Shown one piece after another: positions 13,851 to 21,122 of a stretch of 21,525 bases of DNA. Made by a program: the position numbers and the translations under genes. Position 1 is the first letter of the stretch. Every line of letters begins with the position of its first letter. The stretch comes from Clostridiaceae bacterium (GTDB taxonomy: Bacteria > Bacillota > Clostridia > Oscillospirales > Acutalibacteraceae): NCBI GenBank assembly GCA_016295895.1, contig JAEDKI010000010.1, forward strand, positions 1 through 21,525, in the 5' to 3' direction. Below the pieces are notes generated by a model. It saw only the letters and a list, made by a program, of their open reading frames with translations, did not search any database and was not told where the DNA came from.

Positions 13851-15516
13851 CGGAAATCGACTCCTTGAGCTTCGTCAGCGCAATTTTGGTTTCCGCCGCA
13901 GTTTCGCCGAGAAGCGAAGCAATCTCCTGAACGATTCTCATCTGCTTCTCAACAACTTTATCGGCAATTTCAACCGTGCTTTGGCTGATTCTTTCTTTCT
14001 TCTCTCTCTGAACCTCTTCATCGGTCACATCACGCATGATGCAAATGATGAGGTGATCCTTGTCATAGACAACGGTCTGTTCAACATATTTTTCGTATTC
14101 CGCAAGATATGTTCTTCTGCCGTAAACGGTCTGATGCTCCGTCTTGACCTGCAGGAATACCGCAGGGTCAAGAATGCGGACTATCGGCTCGCCCATAACA
14201 TCGGCAGGCATACGGATATTCATAATGCGGCATGCTGCGGCGTTAATCTGCTGAACCTCAAGAGCTTCGTTCAGAACGATGATTCCGTTGGGCGTGTTGT
14301 TTATGATGTTATCGGAAAAGCTCTCCGCTCTGTCCTTGAGGAAGGGCAGACACATTGAGATTTCAGCCTTGCCTGCAATAATCGCCTCAGCCTTTTCACG
14401 GCAGGTATTGTATCCGCACGAGCCGCAGTTGAGCTCATCCTCTTTTTTCGTTTTGCCCATTTTGGCAAGAACCTGACGAATTTCAATTTCCGAGGGCTTA
14501 GTCTTTCTTTGGAGAATGAACTCAAATTCTTTATTCATGCTGTTTTTGTCGGGCTGAGGAACATCAAAGTCATTCTTGCCCGAATATCCCGCAACGGCGG
14601 CATAATCACGAACGGGCATTCTGTGGTATTTTTCCATAACGGGGCCGCCTATGCAGCTGCCGTGGCAAGCCGACATTTCGATAAAGCACTTATGTATGCT
14701 TCCCTCTGCAAGGTCGTTGAGAGCGGCAATGCAGTTATCGACACCGTCAACGGTGAAATAGCTGTAATCCTCTCTTCTTTCGGTCATCGACTTGATAACG
14801 CCGCCGCAGGTCGGGAAAATTCTCGCCCTTGAATTCGGGTCTGAATCCATGTTCCTTTCAAGCTCTACACCCTCGCTTTCAAGCCAATGGGTAAGCTCCT
14901 CAAAGGTCAGAACTGCGTCAACGATGCCGCTGCTTCTGTCCGCCTCGTCCTTTTTCGCAACGCAGGGGCCGATAAACACGGTCTTTGCATCGGGAATTCT
15001 GCGTTTAATGTCGGTGCAATGCGCCTGCATGGGCGAAAGAACATCGGCAAGATAAGGCAGAGCCGACGGAAAATATTTCTGAATCAGAAGATTTATCGAG
15101 TGACAGCAAGAGGAAATAAGGACATCTCTGCCGTCCTCATTTATCATTCTTTCATATTCTTTTTTAACCATGGTTGCGCCGATTGCGGTTTCTTCAGCAT
15201 CGGCAAAGCCGAGCTTTTTAAGAGCGGCACGCAGGCTTTCAATGCCCACTCCGTCATAGTTCGCAACAAAGGACGGAGCAACACTCGCAATTACGGGGCT
15301 GCCCGACTGAATGAGAACCTTGACAAGCTCCGTTGAATCCGCAATTTCTTTTGCGTTCTGCGGACAAACAACAAAGCATTGACCGCAGAGAATGCATTCC
15401 TCTGGAACGATATTCGCCTGATTACCCGAAAATCTTATGGATTTAACAGGACAATGGCGGATACATTTATAACAGTTTTTGCAGTTGGATTTTTTAAGCT
15501 TCAGGAATTCTGCCAT
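13843..15516 (-). CDS. hydS: Sensory [FeFe] hydrogenase (HydS/group C type) with PAS domain
   Basis: 557 residues. Domains: two [4Fe-4S] ferredoxin motifs (C12/15/18/22; C41/44/47/51); an H-cluster domain to about 300 with SSCCHS (C137, C138), GPCVAKKDE (C185) and EMSACHGSCIGG (C284, C288); a four-cysteine Fe-S domain (C364, C367, C372, C389); a PAS domain about 400-500; and a helical tail. This is the layout of group C hydrogenases, thought to sense H2 or redox state. The third motif departs from the catalytic ExMxCxxGC pattern, with S282 for Met and S287 for Gly, as expected for a low-activity sensor. There is no kinase domain; output probably goes to the PP2C encoded in overlap downstream. 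GGGGAG, lying in the last codons of the ferredoxin gene, serves as ribosome site. Confidence 0.9.
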   Translation of the reverse strand: MAEFLKLKKSNCKNCYKCIRHCPVKSIRFSGNQANIVPEECILCGQCFVVCPQNAKEIADSTELVKVLIQSGSPVIASVAPSFVANYDGVGIESLRAALKKLGFADAEETAIGATMVKKEYERMINEDGRDVLISSCCHSINLLIQKYFPSALPYLADVLSPMQAHCTDIKRRIPDAKTVFIGPCVAKKDEADRSSGIVDAVLTFEELTHWLESEGVELERNMDSDPNSRARIFPTCGGVIKSMTERREDYSYFTVDGVDNCIAALNDLAEGSIHKCFIEMSACHGSCIGGPVMEKYHRMPVRDYAAVAGYSGKNDFDVPQPDKNSMNKEFEFILQRKTKPSEIEIRQVLAKMGKTKKEDELNCGSCGYNTCREKAEAIIAGKAEISMCLPFLKDRAESFSDNIINNTPNGIIVLNEALEVQQINAAACRIMNIRMPADVMGEPIVRILDPAVFLQVKTEHQTVYGRRTYLAEYEKYVEQTVVYDKDHLIICIMRDVTDEEVQREKKERISQSTVEIADKVVEKQMRIVQEIASLLGETAAETKIALTKLKESISDE

Positions 15517-15522
15517 TGCCTA

Positions 15523-15771
15523 TTACTCCCCTTTTTTCAAAATATATTTATTGTAAAATCCGTCAAATCCGTCAACCGTAACTCCCGTTACGATTTCATC
15601 GTCAACCTGAATGGTAACGCCCGTTCTGCTGCATTTTCCTATGCAGAAACTGCCTGCAAGAGTTATTTCATCTTGCAGGCCGCTCTCTGAGATTCTTTCA
15701 TTAAGCAGACGGACTATTTCTTCGGAGCCCTTGAGATGGCAGGAGCTTCCGACACAAATCTGAATAATCAT
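15523..15771 (-). CDS. Thioredoxin-like [2Fe-2S] ferredoxin (NuoE type), second copy
   Basis: 82 residues from the ATG at 15769-15771. This start aligns residue for residue with the neighbouring paralogue: both have C6, C11, C43 and C47 in ICVGSSCHLKGS and GSFCIGKC. A GTG at 15783 is also in frame but sits directly on the AAAGGTG ribosome site. The protein is a small thioredoxin-fold [2Fe-2S] carrier, like the 24-kDa subunit domain of complex I and bifurcating hydrogenases. It ends 6 nt before hydS, whose ribosome site lies in its last codons. It probably passes electrons to or from the hydrogenase proteins; the partner is inferred from position. Confidence 0.87.
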   Translation of the reverse strand: MIIQICVGSSCHLKGSEEIVRLLNERISESGLQDEITLAGSFCIGKCSRTGVTIQVDDEIVTGVTVDGFDGFYNKYILKKGE

Positions 15772-15779
15772 CTGCTGTT

Positions 15780-16019
15780 TCACACCTTTGCCAAAATTTC
15801 CTTTTCGAAGAATTCCGAGGTGGTTTCCGGAGTAAGCGAATACTTGTTGCCGTCAACGGTAACGCACACGCCGTTTTTGCAGTCGCCCATGCAGAAGGTT
15901 CCGCCGAGCTCAACCTTTTCTTTAAGATTATTATTCGCAATGAGATACTGAAGCTCTTCAACAATCTGTCTTGAGCCTTTAAGATGGCAGGAGCTGCCGA
16001 TGCAAACAGTAACTTTCAT
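15780..16019 (-). CDS. Thioredoxin-like [2Fe-2S] ferredoxin (NuoE type), first copy
   Basis: 79 residues. The four cluster cysteines are C6 and C11 in VCIGSSCHLKGS and C43 and C47 in GGTFCMGDC; an extra C52 follows. GGAGG lies 8 nt before the ATG. It shares the N-terminal GSSCHLKGS block and cysteine spacing with the next gene but differs in the rest, so the pair looks like an old duplication rather than a recent one. Neither carries the FMN/NADH-binding partner domain found in larger hydrogenase complexes. It follows the APH-fold kinase by 18 nt. Confidence 0.88.
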   Translation of the reverse strand: MKVTVCIGSSCHLKGSRQIVEELQYLIANNNLKEKVELGGTFCMGDCKNGVCVTVDGNKYSLTPETTSEFFEKEILAKV

Positions 16020-16037
16020 TTTAAATTCCTCCGTTTA

Positions 16038-16787
16038 TTATTCGTAATCAACAACATTCGCCCATGAAAGCAGGAACTGTCTTTCTTCGGGCTTACCCTT
16101 TACGGACTGAGAAGCCGCAACGATGGGAAGCCACTTCTGAATATACTGCTTTGCCGTGTCGCTCTTTTTGCAGAAAAGGTCAAGATACTTTTCTGCGGTT
16201 TCAATGTCTCCGTCGAGCCAGAAAAGCAGATAGGTTCTTGCAACATCGGCAGAGGCGTTGCCCTGGGTTGCATGAGACCAGTCGATTATATAGGGTGTTC
16301 CGTCATCGGTAACGATAATATTTGAGGGGTTGAAGTCTCCGTGGCAAAGCTTGTTATGCTTGGGCATGGATTCAAGACGGGTGTGAAGGTCATAGCGGGT
16401 TGTTGCGTCAATATCCGCCTGAGAAATCTTCATGTTCATCTTGTCTTTAAGCTTGCGAAGGCCGGGGGCTTTGGCTTTGTGCATTTCAATCTGAAGATCA
16501 ACGAACATTTCAAGATATTCGCCTTTCTTTTCGGGATTTTCCTGCATGAGTCTGTCAAGGGTTTTGCCGGTAATATATTCCGAAATGATAACCCATTTAT
16601 CCTCGATTGCAGTAACTCCGAGAAGCTTCGGAATATTTAATCCCGTTTCCTCAACAAGCGACTGATTGAGAGCCTCATTGAGAATTTCGGATTTTTTATA
16701 ATCGGAATCAAATACTTTATAGGTTTTATCGCCGTCACGGTAAACGGTCTTGTTGTTTCTGACCGCTATAATTCTGTCTAAATTCAT
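16038..16787 (-). CDS. APH-fold small-molecule or protein kinase (TIGR02172-like)
   Basis: 249 residues from the ATG at 16785-16787 with GGAGG 8 nt upstream; a start at 16814 would overlap adhE. The fold is that of aminoglycoside/choline kinases: K24 in YKVF and E38 for the ATP-binding pair, the hinge VIISEYITGKTLDRL, the catalytic loop LCHGDFNPSNII (H149, D151, N156), and the metal-binding IIDWSH (D169). All catalytic residues are present, so it should be an active phosphotransferase. The family is widespread in anaerobes without antibiotic-resistance evidence, and the substrate is unknown. It sits between adhE (13 nt) and the ferredoxins (18 nt) in a redox operon, making resistance an unlikely role. 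Confidence 0.8.
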   Translation of the reverse strand: MNLDRIIAVRNNKTVYRDGDKTYKVFDSDYKKSEILNEALNQSLVEETGLNIPKLLGVTAIEDKWVIISEYITGKTLDRLMQENPEKKGEYLEMFVDLQIEMHKAKAPGLRKLKDKMNMKISQADIDATTRYDLHTRLESMPKHNKLCHGDFNPSNIIVTDDGTPYIIDWSHATQGNASADVARTYLLFWLDGDIETAEKYLDLFCKKSDTAKQYIQKWLPIVAASQSVKGKPEERQFLLSWANVVDYE

Positions 16788-16800
16788 TGTCGCTTCCTCC

Positions 16801-19416
16801 TTAAACTTCTTCATGCGTTCCGTAATATGCGTTGAGATACATCTGCTTAATCTCGCTCATAAGAGGATAACGGGGATTTGCACCCGTGCACTGATCGTCG
16901 AACGCCTGCTCGGTCATTTCGTCAAGTCTGTCAAGGAAATCTTTCTCGTCAATGCCGTAGTCACGGATTGTCTTTTTGATGCCGACCTTTTCTTTAAGCT
17001 CATCGATTGCCTTTATGAGATTCTCAACCTTTTCCGAATCGTTTCTGCCTTTAAGGCCGAGATACTCGGCAACCTGAGCGTATCTGTTGAGAGTGTGAGG
17101 ATGGTCATACTGCGGGAATGTGCCCATCTTGACGGGCTTCTCGCTTGAATTGAAGCGGATAACCTCGTCTATCATCAGAGCGTTTGCAACGCCGTGAGGC
17201 AGATGGTGGAAAGCGCCGAGCTTATGAGCCATTGAGTGGCATACGCCGAGGAAAGCATTTGCAAAAGCCATGCCCGCCATTGTTGCGGCGTTAGCCATCT
17301 TTTCTCTTGCAACGGGATCGTTGGGGCCGTTGTCATATGCTGCGGGGAGATTTTCAAAGATCATTTTGAGCGAACGGAGAGCAAGGCCGTCGGTATAGTC
17401 GGTTGCAAGCATTGAAGCATATGCTTCAAGGTCGTGCGTTACGGCGTCGATGCCCGATGCGCTCGTGAGACCCTTGGGAGCGTTCATCATCATATCGGCG
17501 TCAACGATTGCCATTTTGGGCATAAGCTCATAATCGGCAAGAGGATATTTAACGCCGCTGTTTTCATCGGTGATAACCGCAAAGGGAGTTACCTCACTGC
17601 CCGTGCCCGCTGTTGTGGGAACTGCGATGAAATATGCCTTTTCTCCCATCTTGGGGAAGGTGTAAATACGCTTTCTGATATCGGAAAAGCGCATTGCCAT
17701 ATCCATGAAGTCCGCTTCGGGATGCTCATAGAGAACCCACATAATCTTTGCGGCATCCATTGCAGAGCCGCCGCCGACTGCGATAATAACATCAGGCTCA
17801 AACGAAGTCATCTGAGCCGCACCCTCTCTTGCGCTTGCAAGTGTCGGGTCGGGAGCGACATTATAGAAAGTGGTGTGAACAATGCCCATTTCGTCAAGCT
17901 TGTCGGTTATCGCCTTGGTATAGCCGTTCTTATAAAGGAAGCTGTCGGTAACAACAAAGGCTTTCTTCTTGTTCATAACATCTTTAAGCTCAGCAAGAGC
18001 AACGGGCAGACAGCCTTTCTTGATATAAACCTTTTCAGGTGCTCTGAACCACAGCATATTTTCCCTTCTTTCAGCAACGGTTTTGATATTGAGCAGGTGC
18101 TTAACGCCAACATTCTCCGAAACGGAGTTGCCTCCCCATGAGCCGCAGCCGAGGGTAAGTGAAGGAGCAAGCTTGAAGTTGTAAAGGTCGCCGATACCGC
18201 CCTGTGATGAGGGTGTGTTGACAACGATACGGCAGGTTTTCATTCTTGCGGCGAAAGCGTCAAGCTTTGCTTTTTCCGTTACCGTGTTAAGATAAACCGA
18301 CGAGGTGTGGCCGTAGCCGCCGTCTGCAACGAGTCTTTCAGCCTTGTCCATAGCGTCCTCAAAGCTCTTTGCCTTATACATTGCAAGAACGGGTGAAAGC
18401 TTTTCGTGAGCGAATTCCTCAGAGATATCAACGCTCTCAACTTCGCCGATCAGTATTTTTGCCGTTTCGGGAACCTCAACGCCCGCAAGCGCGGCGATGG
18501 TGTGAGCCTTCTGGCCGACTATCTTTGCGTTGAGTGCGCCGTTGATAAGAATTGTCTTTCTGACCTTCTCGGTCTCGGCGGCATTGAGAAAATAACAGCC
18601 TCTGTCTGCAAATTCCTTTCTGACAGCCGAATAAACATCTTTATGAACGATAACGGACTGTTCGGAAGCACAGATCATGCCGTTATCAAAGGTTTTTGAA
18701 TGAATGATTGAGTTGACGGCAAGAACGATATCTGCGGTGCTGTCAATGATTGCGGGAGTGTTGCCTGCGCCGACGCCGAGAGCGGGCTTGCCGCTTGAAT
18801 AAGCCGCCTTGACCATTCCGGGGCCGCCGGTTGCAAGAATTATATCCGCCTCTTTCATAACAAGGTTTGTCATTTCAAGGCTGGGAACATCAATCCAGCT
18901 TATAATGTCCTCGGGAGCGCCTGCTTCAACAGCCGCTTCAAGAACGATCTTAGCCGCCATGATGGTTGATTTCTTTGCTCTGGGATGAGGGCTGATGATG
19001 ATGCCGTTTCTTGTTTTAAGAGCGATAAGAGTTTTGAAAATTGCGGTTGAGGTGGGGTTGGTTGTCGGAATAACTGCGGCGATAACGCCGATGGGCTCGG
19101 CTATCTTCTGAATGCCGTATGCCTTGTCCTCCTCAATAACTCCGCAGGTTTTTGTTGATTTATAAGCATTATAGATGTATTCTGAAGCATAGTGGTTTTT
19201 GATAACCTTATCCTCAACAATGCCCATTCCTGTTTCTTCAACTGCTGCCTTTGCAAGGGGGATTCTCATTTTGTTTGCCGCCATTGCAGCTGCAAGAAAG
19301 ATTTTGTCAACCTGCTCCTGAGTATAGGTTGAAAACTTCTGCTGAGCCGCTCTGACTCTTGCGATTGCCGCCTCAAGGGTCTCAACGCCGTCAACGATCA
19401 TGTAATTCTTTTCCAT
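16801..19416 (-). CDS. adhE: Bifunctional aldehyde/alcohol dehydrogenase
   Basis: 871 residues, standard AdhE length. Residues 1-450 form a CoA-acylating aldehyde dehydrogenase with catalytic C249 in FDNGMICASEQ and the GVGAGNTPAII loop. Residues about 465-871 form an iron-dependent alcohol dehydrogenase with GGGSAMDAAKIMW (NAD binding) and metal-site segments GIDAVTHDLEAY and CHSMAHKLGAFHHLPHG. It reduces acetyl-CoA through acetaldehyde to ethanol with two NADH, and in this family assembles into spirosomes. AAAGGAG precedes the ATG, 29 nt after the rex stop, with no separate promoter visible, so it is likely co-transcribed with rex and subject to Rex feedback. Confidence 0.97.
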   Translation of the reverse strand: MEKNYMIVDGVETLEAAIARVRAAQQKFSTYTQEQVDKIFLAAAMAANKMRIPLAKAAVEETGMGIVEDKVIKNHYASEYIYNAYKSTKTCGVIEEDKAYGIQKIAEPIGVIAAVIPTTNPTSTAIFKTLIALKTRNGIIISPHPRAKKSTIMAAKIVLEAAVEAGAPEDIISWIDVPSLEMTNLVMKEADIILATGGPGMVKAAYSSGKPALGVGAGNTPAIIDSTADIVLAVNSIIHSKTFDNGMICASEQSVIVHKDVYSAVRKEFADRGCYFLNAAETEKVRKTILINGALNAKIVGQKAHTIAALAGVEVPETAKILIGEVESVDISEEFAHEKLSPVLAMYKAKSFEDAMDKAERLVADGGYGHTSSVYLNTVTEKAKLDAFAARMKTCRIVVNTPSSQGGIGDLYNFKLAPSLTLGCGSWGGNSVSENVGVKHLLNIKTVAERRENMLWFRAPEKVYIKKGCLPVALAELKDVMNKKKAFVVTDSFLYKNGYTKAITDKLDEMGIVHTTFYNVAPDPTLASAREGAAQMTSFEPDVIIAVGGGSAMDAAKIMWVLYEHPEADFMDMAMRFSDIRKRIYTFPKMGEKAYFIAVPTTAGTGSEVTPFAVITDENSGVKYPLADYELMPKMAIVDADMMMNAPKGLTSASGIDAVTHDLEAYASMLATDYTDGLALRSLKMIFENLPAAYDNGPNDPVAREKMANAATMAGMAFANAFLGVCHSMAHKLGAFHHLPHGVANALMIDEVIRFNSSEKPVKMGTFPQYDHPHTLNRYAQVAEYLGLKGRNDSEKVENLIKAIDELKEKVGIKKTIRDYGIDEKDFLDRLDEMTEQAFDDQCTGANPRYPLMSEIKQMYLNAYYGTHEEV

Positions 19417-19445
19417 ATAATATCTATCTCCTTTGCCTTTTTGCC

Positions 19446-20045
19446 TTAATCAATGTTGCACAGAATATTTGCAAGCGAAGCCGCCATGTTTTCGTATTGA
19501 ACCTCAACGCCTTCGGGAACATAAAGATGGGTCGGAGCAAAGCTCCAGACCGCCTTTATCGGCGTTTCGCAAATCAAATCGCAAACCTGCTGGGCGGCGG
19601 AAGCGGGAACGGTTATGATGCCTATTTTTATATCGCCGCTTTTGCAGTATTCCTTTAAATCGGAAACGGGATATATTCTTTTTGACTTGTCCGTTTTCGA
19701 TTCGTCGGCGTCAAAAGCCGCCGCAATTTCAAGCCCCCAGCTCTTAAAGCCGTCATATTCGAGCAGGGCTGTTCCGAGCCTTCCCGCTCCGACAATAATT
19801 GCTTTTTTGGGATAATTGAAACCAAGGTATTCTTCAAGCGATTTTATCAGGTTGCCAACCTCATAGCCCGTTCTCGGCTTTCCCTCGCCGCTGACCGAAG
19901 CCAGATCCTTTCTGACCTGAACATCGCCGTAGCCGATGCTTTTTGCAATAACGGTTGCGGAAATGTTGGCAGTTTCGGGAGGGAGCTGCCTGAGAAGCTG
20001 CAAATAAACAGACAGCCGTTTTATCACAGCCGGATTTGCTCTCAT
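19446..20045 (-). CDS. rex: Redox-sensing transcriptional repressor Rex
   Basis: 199 residues from the ATG at 20043-20045 (MRANPAVIKRLSVYLQ), with AAGGAAG 7 nt upstream; an ATG at 20078 has no ribosome site. An N-terminal winged helix (about 1-75; ATVIAKSIGYGDVQVRKDLA is the DNA-binding part) is followed by a Rossmann domain with AIIVGAGRLGTALLEY (G86-G91) that binds NADH/NAD+, and a C-terminal swapped helix. Rex leaves DNA when NADH rises. It heads the operon with adhE and the hydrogenase genes, a common Rex regulon. I found no good copy of the usual Rex operator in the leader; the inverted repeats there are different. Confidence 0.95.
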   Translation of the reverse strand: MRANPAVIKRLSVYLQLLRQLPPETANISATVIAKSIGYGDVQVRKDLASVSGEGKPRTGYEVGNLIKSLEEYLGFNYPKKAIIVGAGRLGTALLEYDGFKSWGLEIAAAFDADESKTDKSKRIYPVSDLKEYCKSGDIKIGIITVPASAAQQVCDLICETPIKAVWSFAPTHLYVPEGVEVQYENMAASLANILCNID

Positions 20046-20053
20046 AGCTGCAC

Positions 20054-20097
20054 TTCCTTTCTGAAAGTATTCTAACATATGTTTTCAGCGAAAGGAA
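20054..20097 (-). promoter_or_regulatory. Inverted repeat covering the rex ribosome site, with an extended -10 in its loop
   Basis: On the minus strand TTCCTTTC-(GC)-TGAAA pairs with TTTCA-GAAAGGAA: 13 pairs, a 2-nt bulge and a 16-nt loop. The 3' arm contains the AAGGAA ribosome site of rex. The loop holds TG-T-TAGAAT (20069-20077), an extended -10 promoter candidate. In a longer transcript the hairpin would mask the ribosome site; a transcript starting from the loop promoter would lack it. It could also be a DNA operator. Confidence 0.5.
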
Positions 20098-20108
20098 ATG
20101 TTAAATCG

Positions 20109-20134
20109 GCATATCGATATGCTTTTATCGATAT
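20109..20134. repeat. Palindromic candidate operator between lysR and rex
   Basis: GCATATCGATATGC (20109-20122) is a perfect 14-base palindrome, and ATCGATAT recurs at 20127-20134, so ATATCGAT-N8-ATCGATAT also forms an 8-base inverted repeat. It lies upstream of rex, where a regulator would bind. It does not match the Rex consensus (TTGTTAA-N4-TTAACAA). Confidence 0.45.
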
Positions 20135-20167
20135 AACTATACTATTTGAGCAAATATATTTCGCAAA

Positions 20168-21091
20168 TCACATTATTTTGCGTTTTGCTTCGCAAACCTC
20201 GGTTATAAAACTGTCGTCAAGAGGGCTGAGCTTGTAGCCTTTTCTGTAAATCAACACATCTTTATAGATTTTTGTGTTCTCTTTGCAAGCCTTCTGAACA
20301 AGGTTGAATTTGTCCAATAGTTCCTGAGGCACGGGAGATACCCACATAAATGCGGTCGGAACTTTTTCAAGCAAAACGAACTGACTGCCTCTTTCAAAAA
20401 TATAAATGTGCTTGTCCGCATTGTCCGAAAGCTCCGCTTTTCTCACATCCATGAGCGGCAGAGACGGAACATAGGGGTCAGCGTGGCTGATTTCAATAAA
20501 ATCGGACAAATCCTTTATTTCAATATTCTCTTTTTCGGCAAGCGGATGCTCTTTTGACATAAGCAAACGGTAGGAAAATTCAGTTATTGTTTCGTGATTG
20601 AGCTTTTTCTCGCTGAACATCGACGAAAAGTATTTCTCAAATGCCGATTGATATCGGATAATACCGAGGTTGCAATCTTCATTCACAACATTTTTTATTG
20701 TACGCATGGAATTTGTTTCTTTATAGAAAATTTCGGCAGGTTCATCGGGAGAAAGATTTTTTGCAAACTGGGCAAACGCTTCGGAAATATAGCTCGCCCT
20801 TGATACGCAGGCTGAAAACCGCTGTTTGCGCTTTTTGCCGTTTTTATAAATTTCTTCAACTTCCTCAACCTGAGAAATTATTCTTTTTGCATACTGAAGA
20901 AATTCTTCTCCCTCGGGAGTTACGGTTATTCCCTTTGTTGTGCGCTTAAAAATGGTTATGCCGAGATTTTCTTCAAGCTCTTTTATGGCACGGCTGAGAT
21001 TCGGCTGACCCATATAAAGATTTTCTGCCGCCTTGCTTATCGACTTTGTGTCTGCGATCTCAACCGCATATTTCATGTGGAGTATATTCAT
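20168..21091 (-). CDS. LysR-family transcriptional regulator
   Basis: 307 residues, normal for the family. The N-terminal winged helix-turn-helix is at about residues 15-60 (SISKAAENLYMGQPNLSRAI, then KELEENLGITIFKRTTKGI), followed by the linker helix and an effector-binding domain. GGAGG lies 9 nt before the ATG. The gene starts 31 nt after the manA-like stop, so the two may be co-transcribed, and it ends 122 nt before rex with no clear terminator. The inducer and targets cannot be told from sequence; the palindrome at 20109-20134 is one possible target but lies downstream of the gene. The C-terminal half has no feature I can tie to a known ligand. Confidence 0.9.
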   Translation of the reverse strand: MNILHMKYAVEIADTKSISKAAENLYMGQPNLSRAIKELEENLGITIFKRTTKGITVTPEGEEFLQYAKRIISQVEEVEEIYKNGKKRKQRFSACVSRASYISEAFAQFAKNLSPDEPAEIFYKETNSMRTIKNVVNEDCNLGIIRYQSAFEKYFSSMFSEKKLNHETITEFSYRLLMSKEHPLAEKENIEIKDLSDFIEISHADPYVPSLPLMDVRKAELSDNADKHIYIFERGSQFVLLEKVPTAFMWVSPVPQELLDKFNLVQKACKENTKIYKDVLIYRKGYKLSPLDDSFITEVCEAKRKIM

Positions 21092-21122
21092 TTATTCAAT
21101 CCTCCGACGCTGTGATTTTGAT

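Noticed and set aside
13624..14358. Plus-strand open frame (244 codons) opposite the PP2C and hydS genes
   Set aside because: Antisense shadow of two well-supported genes, with no recognisable protein family.
16038..16787. Reading the APH-fold gene as an aminoglycoside resistance gene
   Set aside because: It belongs to a broad kinase clade, sits in a metabolic operon with no mobile element nearby, and shows no feature specific to a known resistance enzyme.
17434..18141. Plus-strand open frame (235 codons) inside adhE
   Set aside because: Wholly antisense to a strongly conserved gene; no motif of its own.
20136..20166. Upstream rex promoter with TATAGT as -10 and TTGCGA as -35
   Set aside because: The spacer would be 19 nt and both boxes are imperfect; it was kept only as an idea behind the leader-hairpin finding, not as a feature.
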